Assembly: GCF_910589745.1 (NCBI RefSeq)
Contig: NZ_OU342399.1
Span: 1,849,501 to 1,913,500 of the forward strand
Length of the DNA stretch: 64,000 nucleotides
DNA from: Candidatus Arcticimaribacter forsetii
Lineage (GTDB): Bacteria; Bacteroidota; Bacteroidia; Flavobacteriales; Flavobacteriaceae
Direction of reading: 5' to 3'
Below the pieces are notes generated by a model, which was given only the letters and a program-made list of their open reading frames with translations, was not told the DNA's origin and ran no database searches. Positions within the stretch are counted from its first letter, which is position 1, and the number at the start of each line of letters is the position of its first letter. The position numbers and the translations under genes were made by a program. Below are positions 18,792 to 28,668 of this stretch, piece after piece.

Positions 18792-21022
18792 TAATTATTT
18801 AATTTAAAACGAAGCCCTGCATAAAACATTTTCCCAAAAACAGGAGCATAAACCAGGGAAGAATCAAAAGTTGTTCCAAACGGATTTTCAGATCCTATAA
18901 TTGGGTTTAACTGTTTAAAATTCCCTAAGTTTTCACCACCCAAATATAATTCAAATTTATTTGAAAAAACACGGGTCAATTGCATATTTAGTAGACCATA
19001 GCTATTCGAATAAAATCCAGATCCATCTCTGCTATTAGACGGAAGTCGCTGTGCTCCAACAAAATGATAGGTCCAATCTGCTTTCCATTGCGATCCATTT
19101 TCTTCATTTTCAAATCGATACTCAAAGTTGGCAAAAAAGCGTTCTTTTGGTTGTAATGGTTTTTGAAGTGTTTGAGTTCCATAAGTTGTTTTAACTTCAT
19201 AATTTTTATAAGCTAAACGCAAAGAAGTATTCTTAAAAGGAACATAATCTACTTCTAACTGAAAACTGTTTGCATAACTAGAACCCTCCAAATTATAAAA
19301 ACGAATGTGACTCGCTTGTTCCCAGTCAACAACTACCTGATCTTCAAACTGAGTTCTATAAAAGTCGACTGTTACATCTCCTTGGTTTTCAAAAAGCGTG
19401 AAGCCTTGTCTAAAACTAACTCCATAATTCCAAGCTCTTTCTGGTCTTAATCCATAAACAGAACCTCCATTATCTGACACTTGAATTAATCTATTTGTTC
19501 CAAATAATTTTTGGTTTTCAGCAAAAATATTAGCTACTTTCCTTCCACTTCCAACAGATGCTCTAAGAACAGAACGTTCCCAAGGATTGTATCGGACATG
19601 AATTCTTGGAGTTACAAAAAAACCGAGTCTATTATGAGAATCTACACGAATTCCAGCGGTTAAATTTAACTTATCTAAACTATCGTAACTGTATTCAAAA
19701 AATGCTCCTATTACTTCATCTCTTCTTTCATAATTAACTAAATCTACTTGCTCGTTATAGCTGTCATATGAAAAATTAATCCCCGTTTTAAATTTATTCT
19801 TAGTATTCGAAATAATTGAATTGAATAATAAATTAGTAAAAAAACTCTTATGCTCAATATCATAAGCTCTTAATCCAAAATAAGATTCTTGGTCATGGTT
19901 GCTATAGGCTGATTGAAACCCAAAACTCTGATAAGGAGTTTCAGGAAAAACATAACCTACTTTTAAGGACGCATCCATTCGTTGAGTAGCTATTTCACTT
20001 CCCCAAAAATCTCTGCTTCCTTTGTGTATCAAAGGGTCAAAGCTCATAGATCCGGTCTGTTTTTCATCATCTAAGAAACGAAGACTTGCAAAACCTACCC
20101 AACCTTTTGTGGCATCTGTATATTGCCATCTATTGAGAACATTAATTTGCTTTGATATAGGAACATCTAAAAAAGAGTCTCCATTAGCATCAAATTTTTG
20201 AGTTCGTTGATTAACATGTACGTAAGATCCACCACTCCATTTTTCATTAAACTTTGTGTTAAAATGAGTGTTAAGCTCTTTTCTTCCGTTTAAGGATACA
20301 TAAGCATTCACGAAAATTGGAGCATCTGCTGAGGGTTTTTGGATTTCTGTATTAATCTGACCCGCGATGCTTTCAAAACCATTAACAACACTACCTGCAC
20401 CCTTAGTAATCTGGATACTTTGGATCCAAGTTCCTGGTGTAAAAGTTAAACCATAAATCTGAGAAGCTCCCCGTACCATCGGTATATTTTCCTCAGAAAT
20501 TAAGAGGTAAGGGCTTGATAGTCCCAACATTTTAATTTGCTTTGTCCCGGTTAATGCATCAGCAAAATTGACATCAACGGAGGGGTTTGTTTCAAAACTT
20601 TCAGAAAGATTACAGCAGGCTGCTTTTAGCAACTCTTCACTTGAAACAAGAATGACATTCTGAGCTTCCAAATACGATTTCTGAATCGCTTTTCTTCTTT
20701 GAGTTATAGTAACTTCATCTAACACATCCTCTGTATTTGGAAGTAAGGTGTGTATTAGTTTTTTTGCAGTTGATATCTTCAGAGTATCGGTCTTAAAGCC
20801 AATATAACTGATTATTAATTGATTCGAATTTGAATTCATAGGAATTTCGAATTCGCCTTGTTCATTAGTTATTGCTCCAACTGTAGTGTCAAGCCAAATT
20901 AAATTAGCTCCACCAATTGGCATTTCAATACCAGATTCTTCGATTTTTATCTGACCATTTAGAAGTTGCTGTGCGGATGCAGACCAACCCATAAAAAATA
21001 ATAATATGTATGTATATTTCAT
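18791..21022 (-). CDS. TonB-dependent outer-membrane receptor, probably for metal
   Basis: A 743-residue receptor: signal peptide (to about residue 17), a carboxypeptidase-regulatory-like beta-sandwich (IGGANLIWLDTTVGAITNEQ, residues 37-90), plug domain with KAACCNLSESFETNPSVDVN near residue 133, and a 22-strand-type barrel ending FYAGLRFKLNN. The double Cys in the plug segment and the location between two Cys-rich metal proteins suggest a copper-type substrate. Transport is powered by TonB-ExbBD encoded elsewhere. Confidence 0.88.
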   Translation of the reverse strand: MKYTYILLFFMGWSASAQQLLNGQIKIEESGIEMPIGGANLIWLDTTVGAITNEQGEFEIPMNSNSNQLIISYIGFKTDTLKISTAKKLIHTLLPNTEDVLDEVTITQRRKAIQKSYLEAQNVILVSSEELLKAACCNLSESFETNPSVDVNFADALTGTKQIKMLGLSSPYLLISEENIPMVRGASQIYGLTFTPGTWIQSIQITKGAGSVVNGFESIAGQINTEIQKPSADAPIFVNAYVSLNGRKELNTHFNTKFNEKWSGGSYVHVNQRTQKFDANGDSFLDVPISKQINVLNRWQYTDATKGWVGFASLRFLDDEKQTGSMSFDPLIHKGSRDFWGSEIATQRMDASLKVGYVFPETPYQSFGFQSAYSNHDQESYFGLRAYDIEHKSFFTNLLFNSIISNTKNKFKTGINFSYDSYNEQVDLVNYERRDEVIGAFFEYSYDSLDKLNLTAGIRVDSHNRLGFFVTPRIHVRYNPWERSVLRASVGSGRKVANIFAENQKLFGTNRLIQVSDNGGSVYGLRPERAWNYGVSFRQGFTLFENQGDVTVDFYRTQFEDQVVVDWEQASHIRFYNLEGSSYANSFQLEVDYVPFKNTSLRLAYKNYEVKTTYGTQTLQKPLQPKERFFANFEYRFENEENGSQWKADWTYHFVGAQRLPSNSRDGSGFYSNSYGLLNMQLTRVFSNKFELYLGGENLGNFKQLNPIIGSENPFGTTFDSSLVYAPVFGKMFYAGLRFKLNN

Positions 21023-21076
21023 TTAATAAAATAAATTCGTTTTTAAATAACTTAGAAGTTTTAGATAAAAAAGAGT

Positions 21077-21487
21077 TTATTCATAGAAAACGAAAGAACT
21101 GTATAGTTTAAAAAGAGAGGAAGATATGGGAGGGGGTAAACTATTTTGCTCGACTATAAAATCAGAAAAAAGATTAGGCGCAATGAATTCATTTTGGAGT
21201 GATGGTAATAAATAGTCTAAGACTAATCCATTTGCTTCATTTGATAAAGTTATATCCTCTGCACTTTGAAAAACCTGAATATCATCTGAACAACAGCTTT
21301 TTTTTGAAAACTCAAGCGTGTTTGAAGACTCTTTTTTTATCTTTTCCATGCCACAGCCCTTTGGACTGAATGCAAATGAGACTTCTGCTAAATGATCTCC
21401 ACAATAATGAAAATTAAGCGCCATGCCCATTTTAGAATGGACAAAAAGTAGGAGCAGCAAAATAACTTTTAATTGCTTCATTTTCAT
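21077..21487 (-). CDS. HYC_CC_PP family protein (metal-cluster associated)
   Basis: About 136 residues from the Met at 21487. The signal-like N-terminus is followed by the named motifs: HYCG (FHYCGDHLAEVSF), KGCGM, KSCCSD and a C-terminal LPPPIS. All conserved Cys/His suggest metal binding in the periplasm. The family occurs beside TonB receptors and HMA proteins in Bacteroidota. It lies 54 bases before the TonB receptor gene and 29 after the HMA/MauE gene. Confidence 0.8.
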   Translation of the reverse strand: MKMKQLKVILLLLLFVHSKMGMALNFHYCGDHLAEVSFAFSPKGCGMEKIKKESSNTLEFSKKSCCSDDIQVFQSAEDITLSNEANGLVLDYLLPSLQNEFIAPNLFSDFIVEQNSLPPPISSSLFKLYSSFVFYE

Positions 21488-21516
21488 TGTTGTATAATAC
21501 AAATATACGTTTTTTA

Positions 21517-22212
21517 CTAAGCTAAACCAAAAAGCAGACCCAGGGACATAAAAATCATCAATAAATTTTCGATGAGTGTTGCTTCGGTCATCGGTAAATT
21601 AAGAACCGTTCCTAAGCATGCACATTTAATTTGATCTTTTTGCTTTAGTGATTTCAACACCCCAAAAGTTGTAACAGAAAGAATAACGAGTGTTGCTATT
21701 AAAACCAAATTCAACTCCAATCTTAACAAAAAAGAAATCCCAAGGATTGTTTCTATAAAAGGATATAACCACCCATAAAAAGGAATAACTTTTGCTACGG
21801 GATCATAGGTAGCAAAAGAAGAAGGGAATGACTTATATCCCAAAAACTTAAAAAAACTAAATACAATAAAAAAGAGCCCCATAAAACTGAGCATCAAATC
21901 ATCCAAATTTAGATCTGAACGCTCTAAATAAAGTGCTCCAAAAATCAAATAAACAAAAATCAGAAAAAGAGGAAATAACTCTTTAAGTTTAGAAAACTTG
22001 ACTTCATTGTTTAAATCCTTAACAGCATATTTGGATCCTAATACTTTTTCAAGAGAAGAAAAAGACCGTTTTGAATCTACCTCTATCTTCGTAAAACCAG
22101 ATTTTAAATCAATTTCAACATGTTTGATTTCAGGAATAGCGTTTAACTTAGAGAGCACTCCTTTTTTACAATTTTCACAAGTCATCCCTGTAATAATAAA
22201 CTCTTGATTCAT
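21517..22212 (-). CDS. HMA domain fused to MauE/DoxX-like membrane domain
   Basis: A 231-residue protein. Residues 1-65 are an HMA domain with MTCENC (CxxC at about 13-16); residues 77-231 hold about four membrane helices of the MauE/DoxX type with a KCACLG Cys pair near residue 197. Such fusions are found in metal-handling clusters of Bacteroidota, where they may move electrons or metal across the inner membrane. It is the first gene of the four-gene minus-strand cluster ending at 18438. Confidence 0.8.
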   Translation of the reverse strand: MNQEFIITGMTCENCKKGVLSKLNAIPEIKHVEIDLKSGFTKIEVDSKRSFSSLEKVLGSKYAVKDLNNEVKFSKLKELFPLFLIFVYLIFGALYLERSDLNLDDLMLSFMGLFFIVFSFFKFLGYKSFPSSFATYDPVAKVIPFYGWLYPFIETILGISFLLRLELNLVLIATLVILSVTTFGVLKSLKQKDQIKCACLGTVLNLPMTEATLIENLLMIFMSLGLLFGLA

Positions 22213-22366
22213 AATATTGTTCTTTTATTCTACTATAAAAATCTGATTTTAAAATGAAATAACATTCAAAAACAGAAACAAAATAAATTTATCTATCATC
22301 TACTTCAAAAATTGTTCAAAATAAGGAATCAATTCAAATCATTAAAATGGAAAATTTAATACTTTT

Positions 22367-22873
22367 GTGGAAACTATTTTCCAAGTGGAGCAGCATAAAG
22401 AAATTTTATCCTCAGTAGCAACAATTATTAGTGTTGACTCAAATTGTCTTGAAACAAAACTTACCCAAATTTGTGCTCTTTTGAAACAGGAAATTAAGAC
22501 CTACGATTGGGTCGGTTTTTATTTTGCAAAGCAAAACACAAAAACTCTTCATTTAAAAGCATTTTCAGGGATCCCAACGGATCATACGGTAATTCCATTC
22601 GGTAAGGGGATTTGTGGTCAGGTTGCAATTTCAAACAAAAATTTTGTTGTTGATGACGTGCATGCCCAAGACAATTATATCTCTTGTAATATTGATGTGA
22701 AATCTGAAATCGTGATTCCTCTTTTTCTCAATAATGAAAATATTGGTCAAATTGACATAGACTCAAATACAATTAACGCATTTAATGAGTCTGACGTTAT
22801 TTTACTAGAAAAAATAAACGAAAAAATAAGCAATTATATGCTTTCAAATAAACTATCCATAAACATCTCCTAA
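22367..22873 (+). CDS. GAF-domain protein, free methionine-(R)-sulfoxide reductase-like
   Basis: A 168-residue single GAF domain. GKGICGQVA (near residue 84) and a Cys in YISCNIDVKSEIVIPL (near 105) match two of the three catalytic cysteines of fRMsr; the earlier cysteine of the E. coli enzyme is not present. Relatives reduce free methionine sulfoxide. The start is uncertain: the frame opens with GTG at 22367, which lies inside a TACTTTTG sequence resembling a -7 box, so a later GTG at codon 7 is possible. Confidence 0.8.
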   Translation: METIFQVEQHKEILSSVATIISVDSNCLETKLTQICALLKQEIKTYDWVGFYFAKQNTKTLHLKAFSGIPTDHTVIPFGKGICGQVAISNKNFVVDDVHAQDNYISCNIDVKSEIVIPLFLNNENIGQIDIDSNTINAFNESDVILLEKINEKISNYMLSNKLSINIS

Positions 22874-22874
22874 A

Positions 22875-24407
22875 ATGAATTCAGCACACAAAATCAGTTC
22901 GGCTTTAATCTCGGTATTTGACAAAGAAGGCTTAGCCCCTATTATTAAAAAATTAGACACAATTGGTGTTACTATATATTCAACAGGAGGAACGGAAAAG
23001 TTTATTAAAGACTTAGGGGTAGATGTAATTGCGGTAGAAGACATAACTTCTTATCCATCAATATTAGGCGGTAGAGTAAAAACCCTTCATCCAAAAGTTT
23101 TTGGCGGGATTTTAAATCGTCAAAACGTAACTTCAGATCAAGAAGAAATAGCTCAATATGAGATTCCACAAATTGATCTCGTAATTGTTGATTTATATCC
23201 TTTTGAAAAAACAGTAGCGTCTGGTGCGCCAGAACAAGATATTATCGAAAAAATAGACATTGGAGGTATTTCTTTGATTCGTGCTGCAGCTAAGAATTTT
23301 GCTGATGTCATTTGTGTTTCAGACAAAAACGATTATCAAGAGTTTTTAGAACTTTTAAACTCTACAGATGGAGCGCCAACACTTGTAGACAGAAAAAGTT
23401 TTGCCGCAAAAGCATTTAACATTTCGTCTCATTACGACACTGCAATATTTAACTATTTCAATTCAGAATCTGAGGAAGCAAGTTTAAAACTTAGTATTCA
23501 AGAATCAAAGTCTCTCAGATATGGAGAAAATCCACATCAAAAAGCAAGTTTCTTCGGACCACTAGAAGAGTTACTAGAACAAGTTCATGGAAAAGAAATT
23601 TCATACAACAACCTTCTTGACATAGACGCAGCTGTTCAATTGATGTTAGAATTTCAAAATGAAGATCCTACTTTTGCTATTCTTAAGCATAACAATACTT
23701 GTGGGTTTGCAACAAGAAAAACACTTACACAAGCATATGATGATGCTCTAGCCGGAGACCCTGTTTCTGCATTTGGTGGAGTTCTAATTTGTAACCGAAC
23801 CATAGATAAATCAACTGCAGATAAAATAAATACTCTTTTCTGTGAAGTTGTAATAGCTCCTGGATACGATGCTGATTCATTAGAAGTATTAAAAAGTAAA
23901 AAGAATCGCGTTTTATTGATTCAAAAGAGTAATATTATACTCCAAGATTCTGTAAGAACATGTCTTAACGGATATCTGGTTCAAGAAAAGGATTCTATCA
24001 CAGATAGTATAGATCATTTGACTGTAGCTACTAAAGAACAACCAAGTGACGAGAAAATTGCAGATTTATTATTTGCTTCAAAAATCTGTAAGCACACTAA
24101 ATCGAATACCATTGTCTTAGTTAAGAATAATCAATTACTTGCTTCAGGAACAGGACAAACCTCTCGAGTAGATGCTCTAAGTCAAGCTATTGAAAAAGCA
24201 AAAGGATTTGGTTTTGATTTAGAAGACTGTGTTATGGCAAGTGATGCTTTTTTCCCATTCCCTGACTGTGTAGAAATTGCTTATAATGCAGGTGTACGAT
24301 CTGTAATTCAACCTGGAGGGTCTATAAAAGATCAGTTATCAGTTGATTTTTGTGATGCAAATAAAATGTCAATGGTATTCACGGGTATAAGACATTTTAA
24401 ACATTAA
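22875..24407 (+). CDS. purH: Bifunctional AICAR formyltransferase / IMP cyclohydrolase
   Basis: A 510-residue enzyme of the last two steps of IMP synthesis. An MGS-like cyclohydrolase domain covers about residues 1-150 (STGGTEKFIKDLGV, LGGRVKTLHPKVFGG), and the transformylase follows with KSLRYGENPHQKASFF and the KHNNTCG active-site segment (near residue 273), ending at the conserved GIRHFKH. It begins one base after the GAF gene. Confidence 0.97.
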   Translation: MNSAHKISSALISVFDKEGLAPIIKKLDTIGVTIYSTGGTEKFIKDLGVDVIAVEDITSYPSILGGRVKTLHPKVFGGILNRQNVTSDQEEIAQYEIPQIDLVIVDLYPFEKTVASGAPEQDIIEKIDIGGISLIRAAAKNFADVICVSDKNDYQEFLELLNSTDGAPTLVDRKSFAAKAFNISSHYDTAIFNYFNSESEEASLKLSIQESKSLRYGENPHQKASFFGPLEELLEQVHGKEISYNNLLDIDAAVQLMLEFQNEDPTFAILKHNNTCGFATRKTLTQAYDDALAGDPVSAFGGVLICNRTIDKSTADKINTLFCEVVIAPGYDADSLEVLKSKKNRVLLIQKSNIILQDSVRTCLNGYLVQEKDSITDSIDHLTVATKEQPSDEKIADLLFASKICKHTKSNTIVLVKNNQLLASGTGQTSRVDALSQAIEKAKGFGFDLEDCVMASDAFFPFPDCVEIAYNAGVRSVIQPGGSIKDQLSVDFCDANKMSMVFTGIRHFKH

Positions 24408-24450
24408 TTTTTAGTACATTTGAGATGTACCGAATAAAAAATATTTGATT

Positions 24451-25479
24451 ATGGGGTTTTTTGACTTCCTTACTGAAGAAATTGCTATAGACCTAGGTAC
24501 TGCAAACACCTTGATTATCCATAAAGACAAGGTAGTTGTAGATAGCCCGTCCATTGTAGCAATTGACAGGACTACTTCTAAAGTTATTGCAATAGGATTA
24601 GAAGCTAGTATGATGCAAGGTAAAACGCATGAAAATATAAAAACCATTCGACCTCTCAAGGATGGAGTAATAGCAGATTTTAATGCTTCTGAGCAAATGA
24701 TTAACATGCTCATCAAAAGTATTCCTACCCTAAAAAATCGCCTAATTACACCTTCACTAAGAATGGTAATTTGTATTCCATCTGGAATTACAGAAGTAGA
24801 AATGCGCGCTGTAAAAGAATCAGCTGAACGTGTTAACGGAAAAGAAGTTTATCTAATTCACGAACCAATGGCAGCTGCTATAGGTATAGGAATTGACATT
24901 AAACAACCTAAAGGAAACATGATTGTTGACATAGGGGGTGGAACTACTGAAATTGCGGTAATTGCTCTTTCTGGAATTGTATGTGATAAGTCTGTGAAAA
25001 TTGCTGGAGATGTATTCACAAACGACATCGTGTATTACATGCGACGTCAGCACAATTTATATGTGGGAGAACGTACGGCAGAAAAGATTAAAATATCAAT
25101 TGGTGCTGCTCTAGAAGAGCTAGACAACCCACCGGAGGACATGTCTGTTCAAGGAAGAGATTTATTAACTGGAAAGCCAAAACAAGCCGTAGTTTCTTAC
25201 AGAGAAATTGCAAAAGCATTAGACAAATCTATTCTTCGCATAGAAGATGCTATAATGGAGGCACTTTCTCAAACCCCTCCAGAATTAGCTGCAGATATAT
25301 ATAATACAGGAATTTACTTAGCAGGTGGTGGTTCTATGCTAAGAGGTTTAGATAAAAGAATTTCACTCAAAACTGATCTACCTGTATACATTGCAGAAGA
25401 TCCACTTCAAGCAGTTGTTAGAGGTACAGGTATCGCATTGAAAAATATTGAACTTTACAAGACTATATTGATAAAATAA
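24451..25479 (+). CDS. mreB: Rod-shape determining protein MreB
   Basis: A 342-residue actin homologue from the ATG at 24451 (MGFFDFLTEEIAIDLGTANT). Phosphate-1 motif IDLGTANT, phosphate-2 VDIGGGTTEIAVI near residue 160, and adenosine motif YLAGGGSMLRG near 291. It forms membrane filaments that guide cell-wall synthesis by the RodA-PBP2 pair encoded in the same operon. A TTG start two codons earlier is less likely. Confidence 0.97.
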   Translation: MGFFDFLTEEIAIDLGTANTLIIHKDKVVVDSPSIVAIDRTTSKVIAIGLEASMMQGKTHENIKTIRPLKDGVIADFNASEQMINMLIKSIPTLKNRLITPSLRMVICIPSGITEVEMRAVKESAERVNGKEVYLIHEPMAAAIGIGIDIKQPKGNMIVDIGGGTTEIAVIALSGIVCDKSVKIAGDVFTNDIVYYMRRQHNLYVGERTAEKIKISIGAALEELDNPPEDMSVQGRDLLTGKPKQAVVSYREIAKALDKSILRIEDAIMEALSQTPPELAADIYNTGIYLAGGGSMLRGLDKRISLKTDLPVYIAEDPLQAVVRGTGIALKNIELYKTILIK

Positions 25480-25485
25480 ACCCAT

Positions 25486-26319
25486 ATGCAATGGATTTTA
25501 ACCCTTATAATCCAATATAAAAATTTCCTTCTATTTCTTTTTTTATTAGGAATTGGGATTGTCTTTTCTAGTTACAGAAGCACGTACCATCAAAACAAAC
25601 TTCAAAAAGTCGGACTAGTTTTATCGGGAAGTATTTCAAAATCCATCTCTACTTCTCAATCATATTTAAGCTTAAGAGAAAGAAACAAGAAATTACTTCT
25701 TGAAAACAACATCTTAAAACAAAAACTAATTAATCAAAGCTCTATAGGAACTAAAAACACAAAGGACTCTTTTGATTCTGATTTAGTTGAATATGTTGTT
25801 GAACCAGCTTATGTTGTAAAGAATAGTTTTTCAAAAGCCAGGAACATTCTAATTATCGATAAAGGTGAATTAGATGGAATTAAAAAAGATATGAGTGTTA
25901 TTAGCTCTGACGGAATTGTGGGGATCGTAAAACAGACTAGCGATCATTTCTCTAGTGTAATTTCTATTTTATATCAAGATTTTAAAATCAATGCAAAATT
26001 AAAAAATTCAGGTGCTTTTGGATCCCTATCGTGGGAAGGTGGAAAACCTGATGAAATGATATTTTCTGATGTTTCTGTAATTAATGAGGTAAAGGTTGGA
26101 GACACAATAGTATCGGGTGGAATGTCTGCATATTTCCCAAAAGGGATCCCTATTGGAACAATTAAAAGTTATGATAATCAAAATTCAGGAGGATATTACT
26201 CTATTAAAATTAAGCTTTTGAACAATCTTACTGATTTAGAAAATGTTTATATAATTGATAACAAAAAAAGATCCGAGTTTTTAGATCTTGAAAAAACGAG
26301 TAGCAATGATTCAAGATAA
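25486..26319 (+). CDS. mreC: Rod-shape determining protein MreC
   Basis: A 277-residue bitopic protein: membrane segment near residues 10-29, coiled coil around residues 55-85, and the periplasmic MreC beta domain (LIIDKGELDGIKKDM, GIVGIVKQTSDHFSSVISI). It connects MreB to PBP2. It lies 6 bases after mreB and overlaps mreD. Confidence 0.94.
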   Translation: MQWILTLIIQYKNFLLFLFLLGIGIVFSSYRSTYHQNKLQKVGLVLSGSISKSISTSQSYLSLRERNKKLLLENNILKQKLINQSSIGTKNTKDSFDSDLVEYVVEPAYVVKNSFSKARNILIIDKGELDGIKKDMSVISSDGIVGIVKQTSDHFSSVISILYQDFKINAKLKNSGAFGSLSWEGGKPDEMIFSDVSVINEVKVGDTIVSGGMSAYFPKGIPIGTIKSYDNQNSGGYYSIKIKLLNNLTDLENVYIIDNKKRSEFLDLEKTSSNDSR

Positions 26320-26812
26320 TGTAAAAATCGCTGTTCAGTTTATAATCTTTGCCCTATTGCAAGTTTATGTTTTTGACCATGTTAATTTATTTGGGTTTTC
26401 TTGTCCAGCCATCTATTTATTTTTAATTATTTCCTATCGATTTGAAAAATCTGAATTTTTATTAATCCTATTGGGCTTTATGATTGGACTAATCATTGAC
26501 CTACTACAACATTCATCTGGAGCTAACACGATAGCCACTCTTTTTATTAGTTTCTTACGACCGTTTATAATTAAGTTCTCTTTTGGAATAAATCCAGACA
26601 GTCCCTCTATTATGAACATGAATACCAAAGTAAATAATCAGGTTTTCTATCTCATTTTAATGATCTTAATACATCAATTAATCCTTCAGAGTGTAGCTTA
26701 CTTCGATATGTCGCAACTATTTTTAATCATTAGGAATACAATTGTGAATACGGTATTAACCTTTATAATTCTATTCGCTGGAATCTTTTTATTCAAAAAG
26801 AAAAGTTCATGA
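26306..26812 (+). CDS. mreD: Rod-shape determining protein MreD
   Basis: A membrane protein of about 168 residues from the ATG at 26306, which overlaps the mreC end by 14 bases; a TTG at 26288 is possible. Around five hydrophobic helices fill the length, including LLILLGFMIGLIIDLLQ, whose D-L-L-Q is usual in MreD. Its stop overlaps the start of mrdA. Confidence 0.88.
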   Translation: MIQDNVKIAVQFIIFALLQVYVFDHVNLFGFSCPAIYLFLIISYRFEKSEFLLILLGFMIGLIIDLLQHSSGANTIATLFISFLRPFIIKFSFGINPDSPSIMNMNTKVNNQVFYLILMILIHQLILQSVAYFDMSQLFLIIRNTIVNTVLTFIILFAGIFLFKKKSS

Positions 26813-28668
26813 GAAAGTTACTACTTGCAGGACTTACTTTAATTATGGGTTTCATATTCATAATTCGTTTATTTCAGCTTCAAGTAGTTAACACATCTTA
26901 TCAAAAACTTTCAGATAATAATGCAATTTTGTCAATTTCAGACTATCCTGAAAGAGGCTTTATCTATGATAGAAACGGAACCTTATTGGTAGCAAATCAA
27001 GCGGCGTATGACATTATGATCATACCAGAAAATGTAATCCCTTTTGACACAGTTGCTTTTTGTGAATTAGCTGGTGTTTCCAAAGAAAAATTAATAAACA
27101 ACCTAAAAAAGGCAAGACGATTTTCCAGAAAATTACCCTCTGTTGTTGTAAATCAAATTTCTAAAGAAACATATGCTAAGCTTCAAGAGCAAATGTGGAA
27201 ATATGAAGGGTTTTTCATCCAAAAAAAGTCTCTTAGAGACTATCGTGTGAATTTTGGTGCAAATGTTTTAGGTTATGTGAGTGAGGTAAATCCTAATGAC
27301 CTCAAAAATGATGATTATTATCAACTAGGGGAAATAATTGGAAGACAAGGAATAGAAAAATCTTACGAAAAAGAATTAAGAGGTGTAAAAGGAAAGCGTT
27401 TTTTACAAAAAGATAGATTCAATAGAATTATTGGAGATTATAAAGAAAAATCATTTAATGTATCATCAAAAAGTGCTTCCGACATTCAATTAACGCTTGA
27501 TGCAAGACTACAAGAGTACGGAGAAGAACTAATGCAAAATAAAAGAGGAGGAATTGTAGCGATAGAACCTTCAACTGGAGAAATTCTCGCACTGGTGAGT
27601 GCACCTTCTTATAATCCAAATTTGCTCGTCGGAAGAAATCGTTCGAAAAACTATAGAAAATTAGCAAAGGACACATTAGAAAAACCTTTATTCGACAGGG
27701 GTCTTCAAGCATTATATCCGCCAGGATCTCCATTTAAGACCTTGAATGCACTAATAGCCCTTCAAGAAGGTGTAATTACTCCTGAAACTACTTTCTTATG
27801 TAATAAAGGGCACTATTATGCGCGTGGAGCATTTATGGAATGCCATTGTAAAAGAAATTCAAAAAACGATCTTCTCAAAGGAATCTACCAATCCTGCAAC
27901 ACCTATTTTGCGAATACTTATAAAAAAATAATCGAAAAATACGACACCCCAGATAAGGGGGTAAATCAGTGGAATGTACACTTAAAAAGTTTTGGGTTAG
28001 GGAATTATCTGGGATATGATTTATCTGTTGGAAAAAGAGGATTCATCCCTAATGCATCCTATTACAACGCTTGGTACAAAGAAGGAGGATGGAAGGCACC
28101 TACCATAATTTCAAATGCTATAGGACAAGGTGAGGTTTTAACTACGCCCATACAGCTTGCTAATTTCACAGCTGCCATTGCTAATAGAGGCTATTATTAT
28201 ACTCCTCATTTTTTAAAATCTGTAACAGGAGACACTTTACAACAAAAATTCATTCGTAAAAACACAAGTATTAATCCTGAACATTTTGAAGTTGTTATCG
28301 ACGGGATGCATAAAGTAGTAGAAAAAGGTACTGCAAGAATAGCAAGAATTAAAGACATTGAAGTTTGTGGTAAAACAGGAACTGCTGAGAATTTTACTAA
28401 AATAGAAGGTGTAAAAACACAACTTACAGACCACTCTATTTTTGTAGCATTTGCTCCAAAAGATGACCCTAAGATCGCGATAGCTGTTTTTATAGAAAAT
28501 GGATATTGGGGAGGAAGATGGGCAGCTCCAATTGCTAGTTTAATGATTGAAAAATATATTAATAAAGAAATTAAACGAACTTGGCTTGAGCAAAGAATGA
28601 TTAATGGTAGTCTAGCATCTGAATACGAAAAACCAATCTCTGGAAAACCATTTAAAATAAATGAATAA
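26809..28668 (+). CDS. mrdA: Penicillin-binding protein 2 (elongation transpeptidase)
   Basis: A 619-residue class B PBP. One N-terminal membrane helix (residues 5-24) is followed by the pedestal domain (PERGFIYDRNGTLLVANQ) and the transpeptidase. The latter has the active-site SxxK in PPGSPFK near residue 307, SxN in QSCNTYF near 364, and KTGT in VCGKTGTAEN near 523. It cross-links lateral wall peptidoglycan made by RodA, whose gene overlaps it by 8 bases. Confidence 0.96.
   Translation: MRKLLLAGLTLIMGFIFIIRLFQLQVVNTSYQKLSDNNAILSISDYPERGFIYDRNGTLLVANQAAYDIMIIPENVIPFDTVAFCELAGVSKEKLINNLKKARRFSRKLPSVVVNQISKETYAKLQEQMWKYEGFFIQKKSLRDYRVNFGANVLGYVSEVNPNDLKNDDYYQLGEIIGRQGIEKSYEKELRGVKGKRFLQKDRFNRIIGDYKEKSFNVSSKSASDIQLTLDARLQEYGEELMQNKRGGIVAIEPSTGEILALVSAPSYNPNLLVGRNRSKNYRKLAKDTLEKPLFDRGLQALYPPGSPFKTLNALIALQEGVITPETTFLCNKGHYYARGAFMECHCKRNSKNDLLKGIYQSCNTYFANTYKKIIEKYDTPDKGVNQWNVHLKSFGLGNYLGYDLSVGKRGFIPNASYYNAWYKEGGWKAPTIISNAIGQGEVLTTPIQLANFTAAIANRGYYYTPHFLKSVTGDTLQQKFIRKNTSINPEHFEVVIDGMHKVVEKGTARIARIKDIEVCGKTGTAENFTKIEGVKTQLTDHSIFVAFAPKDDPKIAIAVFIENGYWGGRWAAPIASLMIEKYINKEIKRTWLEQRMINGSLASEYEKPISGKPFKINE

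Noticed and set aside
24415-24422. TACATTTG upstream of mreB as a promoter
   Set aside because: The -7 box fits, but no TTTG or TTG lies 19-23 bp upstream, so I do not list it.
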